Positions 24,617 through 35,250 of a stretch of 48,827 nucleotides of DNA are shown here, in pieces. A program made the translations under genes and the position numbers. The DNA comes from Spirogloea muscicola (taxonomy: Eukaryota > Streptophyta > Zygnematophyceae > Spirogloeales > Spirogloeaceae), in the NCBI GenBank assembly GCA_009602725.1, contig WELB01000010.1, positions 931,790-980,616 on the forward strand, given 5' to 3'. The notes beneath the pieces were generated by a model. That model was not told the DNA's origin. It was given only the letters and a program-made list of their open reading frames with translations, and searched no databases. Position 1 is the first letter of the stretch, and every line of letters begins with the position of its first letter.

Positions 24617-27600
24617 GCTCGGCGGCGCCTGCCTCGGCCTCGAGGCGGACGCCGGGACTGCCAAGGCCGGCTTCCAGCCGTCCGCCTTCGAGATACTGGC
24701 CGCCAGGTCGCCGCCGCCGAGCCCTGCCGCCGCCGCCGCCGCCAACGCCACCAGAGCCGAGCGCCGGCTCGCGGACGACGACGGCGGCACGCCCGTGTAC
24801 CGCCTCGGCCTGGCGCCGCCGGACCTGTCCAGCTCCGCGCTGCAGGCGGCGGCCATCAGCGGCTACTACTACCGCTACGCGTCCACCGTCCCGCCCTCCG
24901 CCGTGGACTGGCGTCTCGTGACGAGCCCCATGGTGATGACGCCGGTGAAGAACCAGGGCGAGTGCGCGTCCTGCTCTGCGGTCGTGGTCGCGGACGCCAT
25001 CGCCGCGCTGGCGGCCATCACCAGCCAGGCCGATGCTGTCGACCTCTCGGCCGAGCAGATCTGCAAGTGTGGCACTCCCGGCGGCTCGTGCTGCGCCGGC
25101 GGCTGGCCGCAGTCGGAGCTCGATTATGTCGTTGCCAGCGGCGGCCTGGCCACCGCCGACACGTACCCGTACACTGCCGACCATGGCACCTCTCAGTGCA
25201 GCCAGAGCAGGGCTACGCAGGTCGCTGCCTCCATCACATCCTGGGAGCTGGTGTCGGCGCTCGACAGTAGGGCCCTCAAGCAGGCCATCGCCAACCAGGT
25301 GCCTGCCTCTTTCCTCCCTCGCCCTTATAGGTCAGCCCCTGGGTGTGCTTTTTCTTGGCTGCCTCTCTGAGGCCCTGCACCTCTGTCAGGAGCCTGGGAG
25401 TAGTGTTGACAGTGGTCAGGGAGGCACATTGGGCACCGCGGCGCTAGCGCCAATCAAAACTAGCTTTCTTTGTGTTGCGCAGCGAGAAAGATGCCCAGCA
25501 TGGCCAACAAGGTGGCCCTTGACCGCCATTGCGCCTGCCGTTTCTTCTTGGCGATCCCTCTGGCATTGAGTGTGCTGCAAGGCTCTCGTTCCGTCAAGAC
25601 TGATTGCCCTCTCGACTGTCTCTGTGCTACTGCAGCCGGTGATCGTGTTCGTTGATGCCAGCAGCTTGGCATTCCAGCAATACAAGGCCGGCATTCTTGT
25701 TGGCGACTGCCCGACAAATGTCAATCATGCGATGTTAGCGGTTGGGTACGGCTACGACTCCGCTGTGGGTTGGTACTGGATCTTGAAGAACTCGTGGAGC
25801 ACCTTGTGGGGCGAGGGCGGGTATATGCGCCTCAGCTTCGGCAACGACGGCCGCGGCATGTGCGCGCTCCTGGCGCAGTCGCCCGTGTACCCAGTGATCA
25901 CGTCAGCCGACAACCCGTGCGCCAACCTGCCCAACCCGTGCGGCGCTGGCGCGTGCACGCCCACTGGCGTTGGCGCCTACTCCTGCGCGTGCCCGCAGGG
26001 CTACGCTCTCAACAATGCGACCAGCTCAGGCGCAAAATGCGTGGCTGCCAATCCGTGCTCTGTGAACCCAAGCCCCTGCGGCGCTGGCCAGTGCAGCTCC
26101 GGCAGTGCCACTGATGGGTCATATACGTGCAGCTGCTTCGGTGGATACGTGCTCGGCGCCACTGCGCTGGGTGCGCCTACATGCGTGCAAGGCAATGGCG
26201 GCTCCGGCGTGCTCACCTACACGGCCACTGTGGGCGACAAGTGCTCCGGCGTCGCATCTGCCTTCGGCATCTCTGTGCAGCAGCTCGTCGCTCTCAACCC
26301 GTGGTTGCAGGGCAACACCAACACGGACCTTGTTGTTGGTGAGGCCCCCCTCATGGCTGATGCGGCTGCACCCGTGCTACTTGAGGTCATCTTCAAGGGT
26401 GGTGGTGACATAGTTCATGCTCATGTTGGGTTCGTGAAAGGATGTCATGTTAGGCCCTTGCCTGCCTTGTCAGCTGTGTGGAGCTGCCAGCTCTGGCTTG
26501 TCCGCCCCCTCGCTGCTGAATAGTCCCCCCCCCTTCCCAACTTCGTCCACCTCCTTGTCCCTACTCTTGTTCCCCCCTCCTTGGTTGTTCAAGTGATGCC
26601 TTCTTACTCCTCTCATCGCCTCTCCTCCTCTTCTCTAGGATCTGTGCTGGCCATCTCAGGCGACAGCATCAGCAGTGGATGCGTGAAGAACTACATCGTG
26701 CAGAGCGGTGACACGTGCCTGGGCATCGGGCAGCGTAGCTTCCCCACCGCAGGGAACCCCGTGGGCCACCTGCAGGCAATCAATCCCACGCTCGACTGCA
26801 GCCAACTGTGGCTCGGCCAGCAGCTTTGCGTGGTGATTAATCAGCAGGTGGAGCCAGCGCAGCTTCGGTGCGGCGAGTCAGTGCCCGTCTCGAGGACCTG
26901 CCGCACCTGTGCCTGCCTCTCCCAGGCGTACAACGTCACCTTCAACGATCTTGCCAATCTCAATCCGGGCCTTTCGTGCAGCCGGGGCCAGCTGTCGCTG
27001 TCCGTCTCAGTGTGCGTTGCGCCGTATGTGCCGCCTGCGGCCGCCAACTGCTCCAGCATCTACCGACTGCGCCTTGGCGACACGTGCTCCAGCATCGCCG
27101 CGGCAGCAAGCCTCACTGACGCTCAGTTCCTCGGCCTCAACCTGGGCATCCAGTGTGATTGGTTGAGGCTACAGATTGGCATGCCCGTCTGCATAGCACC
27201 ACCCCTTAATGACACCAAGTACATTCCCGAGTCACCCTACGCCATCAAAGCAGGTGACACGCTTGCGTCTATCGCCGATGGCTACCAGAAGCAGTGCGGC
27301 TCAATCGCAACACCGGCCACCATCTGCCGTCAAAATGCGGACCAAATCGGTGACTGCAATGACCTCTCGTCCAACGTTGGCCAGCTCATCCAGGTCCGTC
27401 CACCCACTTGACCATTTGCAGTTAGAGAGACAGGAACACTGCTGCTCGAGATGGCCATCCAAGCAGATTGCGTCAGCGTGCTGAGTTGGACTCCTCATTC
27501 TTTCTGCTTTTGCAGGTGCCGTGTCAGTGGCCCATTGGCCGCTATTGCGGATGCACGCCCGACGAGCCAGTGTGTGGGTGGGACGGCCAGGTCTACGAGT

Positions 27601-27887
27601 CCCTGTGCGACGCCATCTGCAACTTTGCGTCGCCAACTTTCCCGCTGAGCGCCGATGGCAGCTGCAACCCCTGCCAGGAGGGTTGTGCTGGCACCTGCTT
27701 TGGCCTCCCTGCGCCCTGGACCCCAGATTACTGCAACTGGTTTGGGTGCCGCTTCCCGCCGTTCCCGCCCATCACGTACTCGTGCAGCGACTACCTCATG
27801 GAATGTCAAGCGTGCTGCTGGGGCCTGGGCTACGGTTCGTTTGCATTCAACCTCTGCTTCCGAGCCTGCAGGTTGTGGAAATGCTAG
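24617..27887 (+). CDS. Papain-family (C1A) cysteine protease with EGF, LysM and Kazal-like domains, 5' end in gap
   Basis: Likely secreted or vacuolar protease. Exons: to 25298, 25636-26338, 26639-27393, 27516-27887 (stop TAG). The phases agree at all three junctions. Domain order: short pro-region; C1A peptidase with oxyanion Gln and nucleophile Cys in [14 protein letters not shown], His in [10 protein letters not shown] and Asn in [15 protein letters not shown], so the catalytic set is intact. Two EGF-like modules follow ([30 protein letters not shown]). Then come about five LysM-like units ([18 protein letters not shown], a degenerate third, [26 protein letters not shown]), a Kazal-like module ([18 protein letters not shown]) and a Cys-rich tail ending LWKC. 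The Trp usual after the catalytic Cys is Ser here. LysM modules bind chitin or peptidoglycan-type N-acetylglucosamine polymers, so targeting to a cell wall or microbe is inferred. The N-terminus is missing. Confidence 0.88.
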
Positions 27888-29090
27888 GAACCAAACCCTT
27901 CCCTCTTCCCCTTCCCCTCCCCCACCCCCCCCGGTCCCCCAAGAAGCTCCAGATTACTTTCCTTCGTCAGCCAATTGTCGACGATGGCTACCAGCATCCT
28001 CCCCCTCGAAGGATGTCTCGATAGCGCATGCAGAGCACCACCCAGCCTGTGCTCCCCGAGATCTGCATCTGCACTGCATGGGTGCGACTGCATGAGCAGA
28101 CGACCTGGTAAACAGGGTTCCGATTGCCACCCATAAAGTGAGGCGCTTGGGGATTGGACCTGTGCGCTGGCTCGCTCCTGCTCCATTGGGCAGGAGCCAG
28201 TTCGCAGGTCTTACTTCCAAAGTTGCGAAGGAGTTGTTTGTATGACAAGGCCTTAGAGGTGCAGGCTTTGGCAGACAGACCTGAAAAGTATCAACTCATG
28301 CTATAGTGGCGGCCGTGGCCATGAAAGGGAGCTCCCAACTGCGCGGCTGCCTTTCATGGCTACGACTTGCCAGACGAGCCCAGTCTCCGGCTCTATGATT
28401 CTTTCCATAGCCTGCACCTTTGGATGCTGCTGTTCTCTGTGTAGGCAGAGCAAAAGATGGCCTCACTGGTGACTGCTCTTTCTTGCCATGTGCCAGGGGG
28501 GGTTCTGCACCTTGCATTTTAATCATCACTTATGCATGGATGAGCTCTTGATAATAGTTTGCCACAGCTACTATGACGCAGGTCGCATCAGCACGGTTCG
28601 CTCCTGCACCAACCTAGCCGAGCAGCGACCTAGGCACGACATAGGAATGAGAGTAGACCAGACCACTGCGTTTCTTGCTGAGTTGGAGGGCTTGCTTGTG
28701 TCTGGGAGTCTGTTGCAGCAGGAGATGGTCCAAGTTGCATTCCATTGGCCGTGAGCACTCCGGCTGTGGGCAAGATTGGGATACCCTGGTTGCCAGCTCA
28801 GGGAGTCGGGCGTGAAGGGGCAAACTGGGTGTAGGTCTCAAAGCTGAAAGTAGCAAATGCATCTGTGCGACAATGGTAAAGCTCAAGCCGAGACATACTG
28901 GCAGTGGAAAGCGGGTAGTTTGCCAGTGCAGGAACACTTAACAGCCTGGAAGGCGCCTGTGAGAAGAAGTGGCAACGTCGTGAATTGGCGGCCCAATGAC
29001 GAAGGCTACAGAATCTTTGGGATCGCAGCAAACTCCACACAGCCGCGACCGAGGCTTGCGGGCGCAAGTTGGCCCCGACGAGGACCTTCT
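27888..29090. other. No gene recognised downstream of the protease gene
   Basis: About 1.2 kb with no exon series I can support. It begins with a C-rich stretch (27900-27945). A strong hairpin is seen at 28174-28197 (GCTCCTGC, 8-base loop, GCAGGAGC), which could belong to the protease 3' UTR. The longest open frames (about 90-120 codons) resemble no family I know. Confidence 0.5.
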
Positions 29091-29099
29091 AGACCTTGT

Positions 29100-30470
29100 A
29101 CATTCCTTCGGGATGGCCAGTCACCGCCTTCGCCCTCAATGGAAGAGTCACTCTTGGGGCTGGCCTCCCACAGCCATTGCCTGACACACGAAGAGCTAGG
29201 TCATACCCAAAGTGGGAGGTGGTGAGGCATGGCCAGCGCCGAAGCAGGGATGGACACGTGTTGGGCGACAGCCGGCAGCGGGGATTGAGGTGGGTGGCGG
29301 CGGCGGGGGAGCAGAAGTGCAGCTCTTCCAGAAAGAGAGGCTCTTCCAAACGGGGCGGGAAAAGCCAGCCCAGGAACGTTGGACAACGTCCGAAGTCCCG
29401 ATAGGCGCCAACCAGGAGAGGGCTCCGACCGCAGGAGCGGGCGATGGGGCATGGGGTGGCCCGCGCGAGATGCGGCGGGCGGGGCCTCCCGCGTGCGCCC
29501 TAGACCTGCGCCGCCGGGCCCCCCACCTACTCGCCGCCGTAAACGGGGGGTTATTGTGGGCTTGGCAACGAGCTCCCCGGCAGGAAGACGAAGAAGTAGA
29601 CGTCCGGGAAGACGTCGCTGGCGGCTGGCGGGCGATGCGCTGGGATCTGGCCACTATTTCGTTCATTCTTTTTTTGGGCTGGCTTTTCCAGCCCCTATCC
29701 TCAATGGGCGAGCCCTTTCTTCTTCTCTGAGGTCATTGAGCGCATCCACTCCTGTGGGCTGGCCTCTCACAGCCGCTGCTGTCAATTTGGAAACGCTGTT
29801 TTCTGTCTTACTGAGCCCCGCAATCGCAGGAGTCTTGATAAAAGATTCTCCCGAGTATAGAGGGCGATGGCTGTGATTGGCCACCCCCAGGAAATACAGT
29901 GGACAGTGTTCGAAGGGGCCAGAAAGCGCCCAAGCAAGCAGCGACTCAAGTGGCCACTGGGTGCTCAATATGCCCTATGGGAGAGTGACTTGGTGCTTTT
30001 GCGCCTTCCGACCCTCTCTGACCTTCTACATTCTTTTAGGCTGGCTTCCCATAGCCATTGGGTAAGCCACTTCTCTCACAGCCATTGCCTACATTGGAAG
30101 AGCTGTTTTCTTTCTGAGCCGGCCTCGGGACCTCGCGCATGCCTTTGTTCATTTGTGCTTCTAGGCTGGCCAATCACAGCCATCGACCTCTAATGGAAGA
30201 GTCTCTCCTATTGTGGGCTGGTCTTCCGGCCCTTTCGGACCTTGTCCATCGATATTGGCGCTTTCGGCCCCTTACGGACCTTGTCATGCTTTTCGGGCTC
30301 GCCTGTTCACAGCCCTCGCCCCCTTTTGATATGCTTACATCTCCTGGCTGGCCTTCCACAGCCATCTCCTTTAGTTGGAGAAGCCTTTCTTGCTTTTCAC
30401 AGCCCTCGACCCCCTGTTGGAAAAGTTGCTCCTCCTTTTCGCAGCCATCGCACGAGCTGCTTTCGTAAAT
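29100..30470. repeat. Cluster of degenerate dispersed-motif repeats with a GC-rich island
   Basis: Repeated units of about 40-90 bases share a core GGGCTGGCCTCTCACAGCC, preceded by TTTCGGACCTTGTCCATTC and followed by a purine-rich GGAAGAG word. Plus-oriented copies occur near 29150, 29660, 29755, 30040, 30165, 30225, 30290, 30345 and 30390; a minus-oriented copy is near 29325-29390. Between 29400 and 29640 lies a GC-rich island without a recognised gene. Short reading frames here are repeat-derived. Confidence 0.6.
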
Positions 30471-31130
30471 TGTGAGCGAGACAAGGCGCGCGGTGTGCAT
30501 GGAATGGAGGAGGCCAAGTTAAGCCACTGCACTGTGCAGGCCAAAGCAAGTGCAGAGAAAGGGGCTACAAAAAGCTGAAGGGGGGCGAGGGACGATTGCG
30601 AAGCCCTAACTGGGACGCCGGCGGCCCGGCCTTGCGGCGACCGCGGCGGCGGCGGCGGCGGAGGCGGCGCGGAGCCGCCCTGCTGCTGCAAGCGAGCGCG
30701 ACGACAAGGCGCTGGTGGAGGCTCCTCTGCGGACCGCCACGGCGAGAATAGGCCGGCGGTGAGCCCCGCGGGCGCAACGAGGTTCGGGGCGTCTCCGGCC
30801 GCCTACTTCCCACACCACACCCCACGGCTGGGCGGGGGGTCGCGACAGGGGTTTCGCCCGGTGTTGCCCGCCTTTTTCGGGCAGGCCGCTGGAATCGCTT
30901 GAGATGTTTGCCCTGAGCGGAAGTGGCAGCCGGCGCCACTGGTGGGACCGCCGCAGGTCACGTTACCGGCGCCCGCCCCCCTCTGACCGCCCGTACCGCT
31001 TCCCGCCTTCTGCGCGATTCCTGCGGTCGGTGGCGCCAGTGAGCTTGCCGTTCAGTCCCCGGGAAGGCTTCCTGTTAGGATCAGCCGTCAAACTTCAGCT
31101 AAGAGTCCGAGTTTGGGCGGGGGTGAGTTG
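30471..31130. other. GC-rich island with an upstream retroelement word
   Basis: 30473-30530 carries the word AAGGCGCGCGGTGTGCATGGA, also found at about 32005, 35195 and 35508, where in copy A5 it lies in the element ORF. 30590-31060 is GC-rich with CGG runs. Several overlapping frames are open but none resembles a known protein. Confidence 0.4.
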
Positions 31131-31730
31131 AAGAGAAGAAGCACTTCTACAAGGGGGCAGTGGCTGTGAAAACGGAAACTTACAATTCTTAAAGTAAGGC
31201 AAAGTGGAGAAGGAAAAGCTCAGTGCCGAGGATGTATGGATGTAAAAGGGGACTTGCAAAGCGAATACGAGATCGTCCTAAGGGGGCAATCACTGTGAAG
31301 GGTCAGCCCGACAAGTTTCAGGGAATTACACTTCTCAAAGGAAGAAGCAGCACTTCGAAAGGGGGTGAGGGCTATGAAAAGCCAGCCACAAGATGGTGAA
31401 CAAGGCTCATAGTCAGAAAGCGCGGGGGCCTTGAACAGACAGTTTCTCCAAGAGGGGCAATGACCGTGAGAAGCTCACCTAAAAGGGCGATAGCTCCTCA
31501 GGTAAGGCAATGGCTTTGAGAGGTCAGACGAATGAGCTGTTTAGGCACGGCAATAGCTGTGAGAGGCAAGCCCGAAAAGGATTGTTGGACAAGGTCCGAA
31601 AGGGCCAGAAGGGGCAAACAGATGAAATTACACTGTGAATTCTGTTAGAGCAAGCGCGGCCAGATTAACTGGTGGCTGGGAGAGGCCAGCCCAAAAGAAT
31701 GGACAAGGTCTGAAGGAGTCGGAGTGCTAA
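31131..31730 (-). repeat. Tandem-like array of dispersed-motif copies, minus orientation
   Basis: At least six units in about 600 bases (for example near 31150, 31290, 31370, 31470, 31555 and 31675) carry GTGAGAGGCCAGCCC or variants, followed by AAAAGAATGGACAAGGTCCGA. Unit spacing is irregular (about 60-120 bases) and divergence is high. No coding sequence is recognised. Confidence 0.6.
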
Positions 31731-31999
31731 GGACTGATGGATGGTAAATGGATGCTAAATAGTTCATGGTCGACAGATGCGGATCGGAGTAATCTGAAGG
31801 CGGAGAAGGGTGGGTCGCCCTGTCGACACCCGGAGACAGCAGCCAAGACGCACGTCAGACCAAGGAGCGCTTGCAGGGAGAGAGCAAGGCGCATCCTGTA
31901 CATCTAAGCGAGCGACCCTGACGACGCGGAAGCGGGGCTGCTCGTTCTGCTGCCCTTGACGAAGGAAGGGACAAGGTCCATCGGAGTCGAAGCACAAAA

Positions 32000-32480
32000 C
32001 TCTCAGGGAAAGAGAGAAGGCGCGCGATGCGCATGAAATTGTAAGGGAGGCCAATTCTAGCCTTACAAATGTCCTGTTACGTGGGTAATGAGCTGGCTAA
32101 GGGGGACACTAAATATCCCCGAGTGAGCACATGCATATCTGATATGCTATACTGAGGCGCCAAACCACCACCACGGAAGCCATTAGCCTGGGCTAATGCA
32201 CGACCAGCACACTGGTGTATCGCGAGTGCCTGGGAGCGCTGTAGACTCAATGATAGCCGCATTCTTTAGCATGCAACGATGGCTTGCGGGACGCTAGAAT
32301 GCCCCAAGCTACCCGCCCGACTACGTCGGCGGGCATCGACATGCAGTGCCAGGCGATGGAGGAGGGAAGACCACTTCGTTCCATAGCCGCCGTAGATGTC
32401 CATGGCGCATTGGAGGATTTCAGGAAAGGAAACGACCCCAAGGGCTGGCCGCTCAAAGTCCCTAGTCAAGAAGCTCGCGT
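32000..32480 (-). mobile_element. Retroelement ORF fragment, copy A6
   Basis: On the minus strand 32480-32270 reads LGVVSFPEILQCAMDIYGGY, GTKWSSLLHRLALHVDARRR. 32262-32077 then reads MRLSLSLQRSQALAIHQCAG, RALAQANGFRG. The same two blocks occur in copy A3 (YYNGYGMTWSSLIRHLARLA, MRLSLRLQRSQALSIHQRAG), in the same order. They correspond to the very C-terminus of the element polyprotein. A stop separates them. Confidence 0.65.
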
Positions 32481-32499
32481 GGAATAAGAAACACTCTAT

Positions 32500-32880
32500 G
32501 ATGGCAAGGCAATGGTTGTGAGAGGCCAGCCCTAAGAAATGAACAAGGTCTAGAAGAAGAAAGTGCTCGCCGTGAGAGAAAGGGGCCTAGCAAAGCCAGC
32601 CCAAAAAAGAATGGACAATGTCCAAAGCCAAAGAAAAAGGTGCCGAAAAGGGACAACACTACAAAACACTAATTAACAGGGCGGGAACAACTAGCAGCCC
32701 CAAAGAGGAGCTCATTTCCTCTTCTTTCGAGGTAGCAAGCTCTACCAGAGGAGGGAAGCTCTACCAAAGCCAGAAAGAGAAGCACTTTCACAGCGCGCTA
32801 TGGTTGTGGGAAGATACAACTCTCCCGATGGCTGTGAAAGGCCAGCCCAGAAAAGAATGGACAAGGGAGGGAGTTGCCTT
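32500..32880 (-). repeat. Dispersed-motif copies, minus orientation
   Basis: Three or more units (about 32515-32550, 32590-32620 and 32830-32870) carry TGAGAGGCCAGCCC or AAAGCCAGCCCAAAA followed by GAATGGACAAGG. The stretch in between is purine-rich. No gene. Confidence 0.6.
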
Positions 32881-32889
32881 ATTTTAAGC

Positions 32890-33920
32890 TGCGAACAACG
32901 TTGGCTTGAAGGTCCCGTTTTCGACGCTCCCACCCTCCTCCTATGCAGCCTTCGACATGGCCAAGGCCACCCTGAACCTGTGACTCTGCTGCCATCGCCC
33001 TAGGCAAGAAGTAGAAGAAAAAGTAAGGTGATTTATCCAGGCGAGCTTCTTCTTGACTGAGCCCCTCAACAGCGATGACCTTAATCCTGACCTTGGGCAT
33101 CCACTACGATCCAAGAGAGCAGGTGAGACAAGCTCAATCTTATTAATGTGGGGCCACCCGCTGCAGCAGCATTCTCTTCAGGCGACCCTTAAGCTTTTCA
33201 AGGATAAACTTTCAACTTTGGGAGAATACACGAAGTCTTGCTCGAATTCAAAGTTTCAAACCCGGGACTAGGACCTCCGCATCAAGGACCTTCGATGAAG
33301 TCAGCATCCTCAGGGGACCCTTCAGGCTCGTTATGATATTGTTATCAGTAATTTTGAGGATGTTCAGGGAATGTGGTGGATAGACAGGAGCTGATGGCTG
33401 TTATAAACAGCGGTGACCTATAAGCATATGGCATTGTTATGATTGCCTGACCTGCCTGCTTCAGATGAACTGGAGGAGAGAGAATGGACCCCCTCCAGTC
33501 GCTCAGGTCGTTTCTAGACTGCTTGTGGGTAATTAGCATGAGGAGATTATACGCTTGTAAGTTGTAGCTTCTCTGACTCCACAACTCTGATGAGTAGTGC
33601 AGTTAATAAGTTGAAGGCTGAGCCTCCTGCCGATTCCGTTTTGAAAGAAACTCAAAGACAGAAAACTTGCTGGAAAGTCAGAACGAGGACAAAACTCAGC
33701 CTTAAGGACCTTCCAAAGGAGGTTGGCATTCCAAGCCCTCAGTTTATCTCTATGAGCACAATCGTTACTATTGAGGATGGTGAATGTGTGGTGAATGATC
33801 TGGAGCTATTCAACATATCTGCTGTCATAAAGAGTCCTCAAAACCTGTCCGTAATCAACCACCATCTACTAGTGCTGCTTCTTCTCTTGCACAATGAACT
33901 CCCTCTGTCTGCCCCTTTCG
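32890..33920. other. Unassigned AT-richer stretch with a 116-codon frame
   Basis: This kilobase differs in composition from its GC-rich, repeat-filled neighbours. An open frame at 33590-33940 (+, starting MSSAVNKLKAEPPADS) resembles nothing I recognise, and its last part runs into a copy of the dispersed motif. A shorter minus frame near 33000-33100 contains MPKVRIKVIAVEGLSQEEAR. It could be the remnant of another transposon or an unknown gene. Confidence 0.3.
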
Positions 33921-34039
33921 ACCCTTGTCCAACCTTTTGAGCTGGCCTCTCACACCTCTCGCCCCACTTGGAAGAGCTTACCTATCTGTAGGGACTTCGC
34001 AGGCCTTTCACAGCCGCCTCTTGATTGTCAGCAGCTGCG

Positions 34040-34250
34040 TTCTTCCCCTTGAAACCTTAGACATTGTGGGTGTACAACCCGGCGAAGGTCCACAAGCCTT
34101 GTTCGATGTAGTTGTGTCTGAGGCGTACAAGAGTTTAGCGTCGACCCCTCATTGCTAACCACGCAGTGGAGAGTGCAGAGCAGAGAAAGCTGCAGCACTA
34201 CTCTGAATATCCCTGAAGCAATCATTTCTACCGGCCAAAGTCGACACCTT
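34040..34250 (+). mobile_element. Retroelement ORF fragment, copy A4
   Basis: The plus strand reads TLDIVGVQPGEGPQALFDVV, VSEAYKSLAST, then after a stop the AEKAAALL-like frame of the QRKLQHYSDYP block. It is the same C-terminal domain as copies A2 and A5, truncated on both sides. It lies in opposite orientation to copy A5, which starts 50 bases further on. Confidence 0.65.
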
Positions 34251-34295
34251 TGATGCGGGTAGTGGCCCTAGCTGCAGCCTCTGGCCCTGGCCAGG

Positions 34296-35250
34296 AAAAT
34301 TCGTCTATTTGAAACAAACGAAGGCCGAATGGCCAGGTACAAAGGCAAGCACATCTGAAGACCTACATAAGCAGATTGACCCGCTCAGTAAGCACGGGTC
34401 AAAACGTCAAGGTCGATAGTCGATGCCTGAATACTAGATGTCAGATACGAAGCCCTTCTGCCACCAACTAGAGCTCGCCCAGCTTTCTGGTGCAAAGCAT
34501 TAGCCTGAGCACGCTGCAAACAGGCCGAAACTCGTCGTCCCAAGAACGACAGATATGCAGCTGGCAAGCCCATCTCAGCCGGAACACATCTGCACGTCGT
34601 GTGTAGCCTAGGTTGGCAATATTCTGAATGAGTGTGTGGAAACGAGGACCCAAATAGCCAAAGATGTCGACTGCCGCTGGCAGGAGCTGATCGCATTGGG
34701 GGTAATCGGAGTAATGCTGCAGCTTTCTTTGTTCTGCACCGCCCACTGCGTGGCCAGCGATGTGTGTCGATGCTGGACCTTTATGCGCCTCCGTAACAAC
34801 CATATCGACCAAGGCCCGTGGTCCTCCACCAGGTTGCACGCCCACAATGTCAAGTGTGCGGCAATGATGACGTCCCTGGGCGTCCGTGGTGATAGGCATG
34901 ATGTCGTTGACTTCCACGACCGCACGGAAGCCGGCGTCGCGCATCAAGCCCGCCAGGGCATCGCGGCCGAGGTTGTGGATGCCCACCACTTCTGGTCCGG
35001 TGGGCCATCTCAGCATGTGAGTCGAGCTCAGCACCCTCTGCACGGGAGCCGCACTCACACTGGCGCACCCCAATCAGGCAATTAGGTGGGAGGCCAAGGA
35101 AGAGCTGAAGCGACGCCCGAAAGGCCTCGGAGCTGATGCTGAAGGCGGTGGCGACGGCGTGTGAGGTAATCCAGTCGGTGCACCAGGTGTGGCTAGAGAG
35201 AAGGCACGCGGAGCGCATGAGATGAAAGGGAGGCCACTTCAAGCCAATAC
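34296..35250 (-). mobile_element. Longest retroelement 3' fragment, copy A5
   Basis: The minus strand carries the longest stretch of the element ORF. It reads ASLQLFLGLPPNCLIGVRQC (35.1 kb), then after a frame change AGLMRDAGFRAVVEVNDIMP, RTLDIVGVQPGGGPRALVDM, VVTEAHKGPASTHIAGHAVG, EQRKLQHYSDYPQCDQLLPA, AVDIFGYLGPRFHTLIQNIA, and the tail with RRVSACLQRAQANALHQKAG. The 3' UTR and the terminal hairpin (GGCCATTCGGCC) with GACGAATTTTCC follow at 34296-34360. One frame is open for about 200 codons (34468-35073). A zinc cluster plus a D..D..E.K endonuclease-like domain is inferred from the residue pattern. No reverse transcriptase is present. Confidence 0.75.

Noticed and set aside
33590-33940. 116-codon frame starting MSSAVNKLKAEPPADS as a gene
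   Set aside because: No family resemblance, no visible splice or polyadenylation context, and its 3' part overlaps a dispersed-motif copy. Kept only as a note in the region description.
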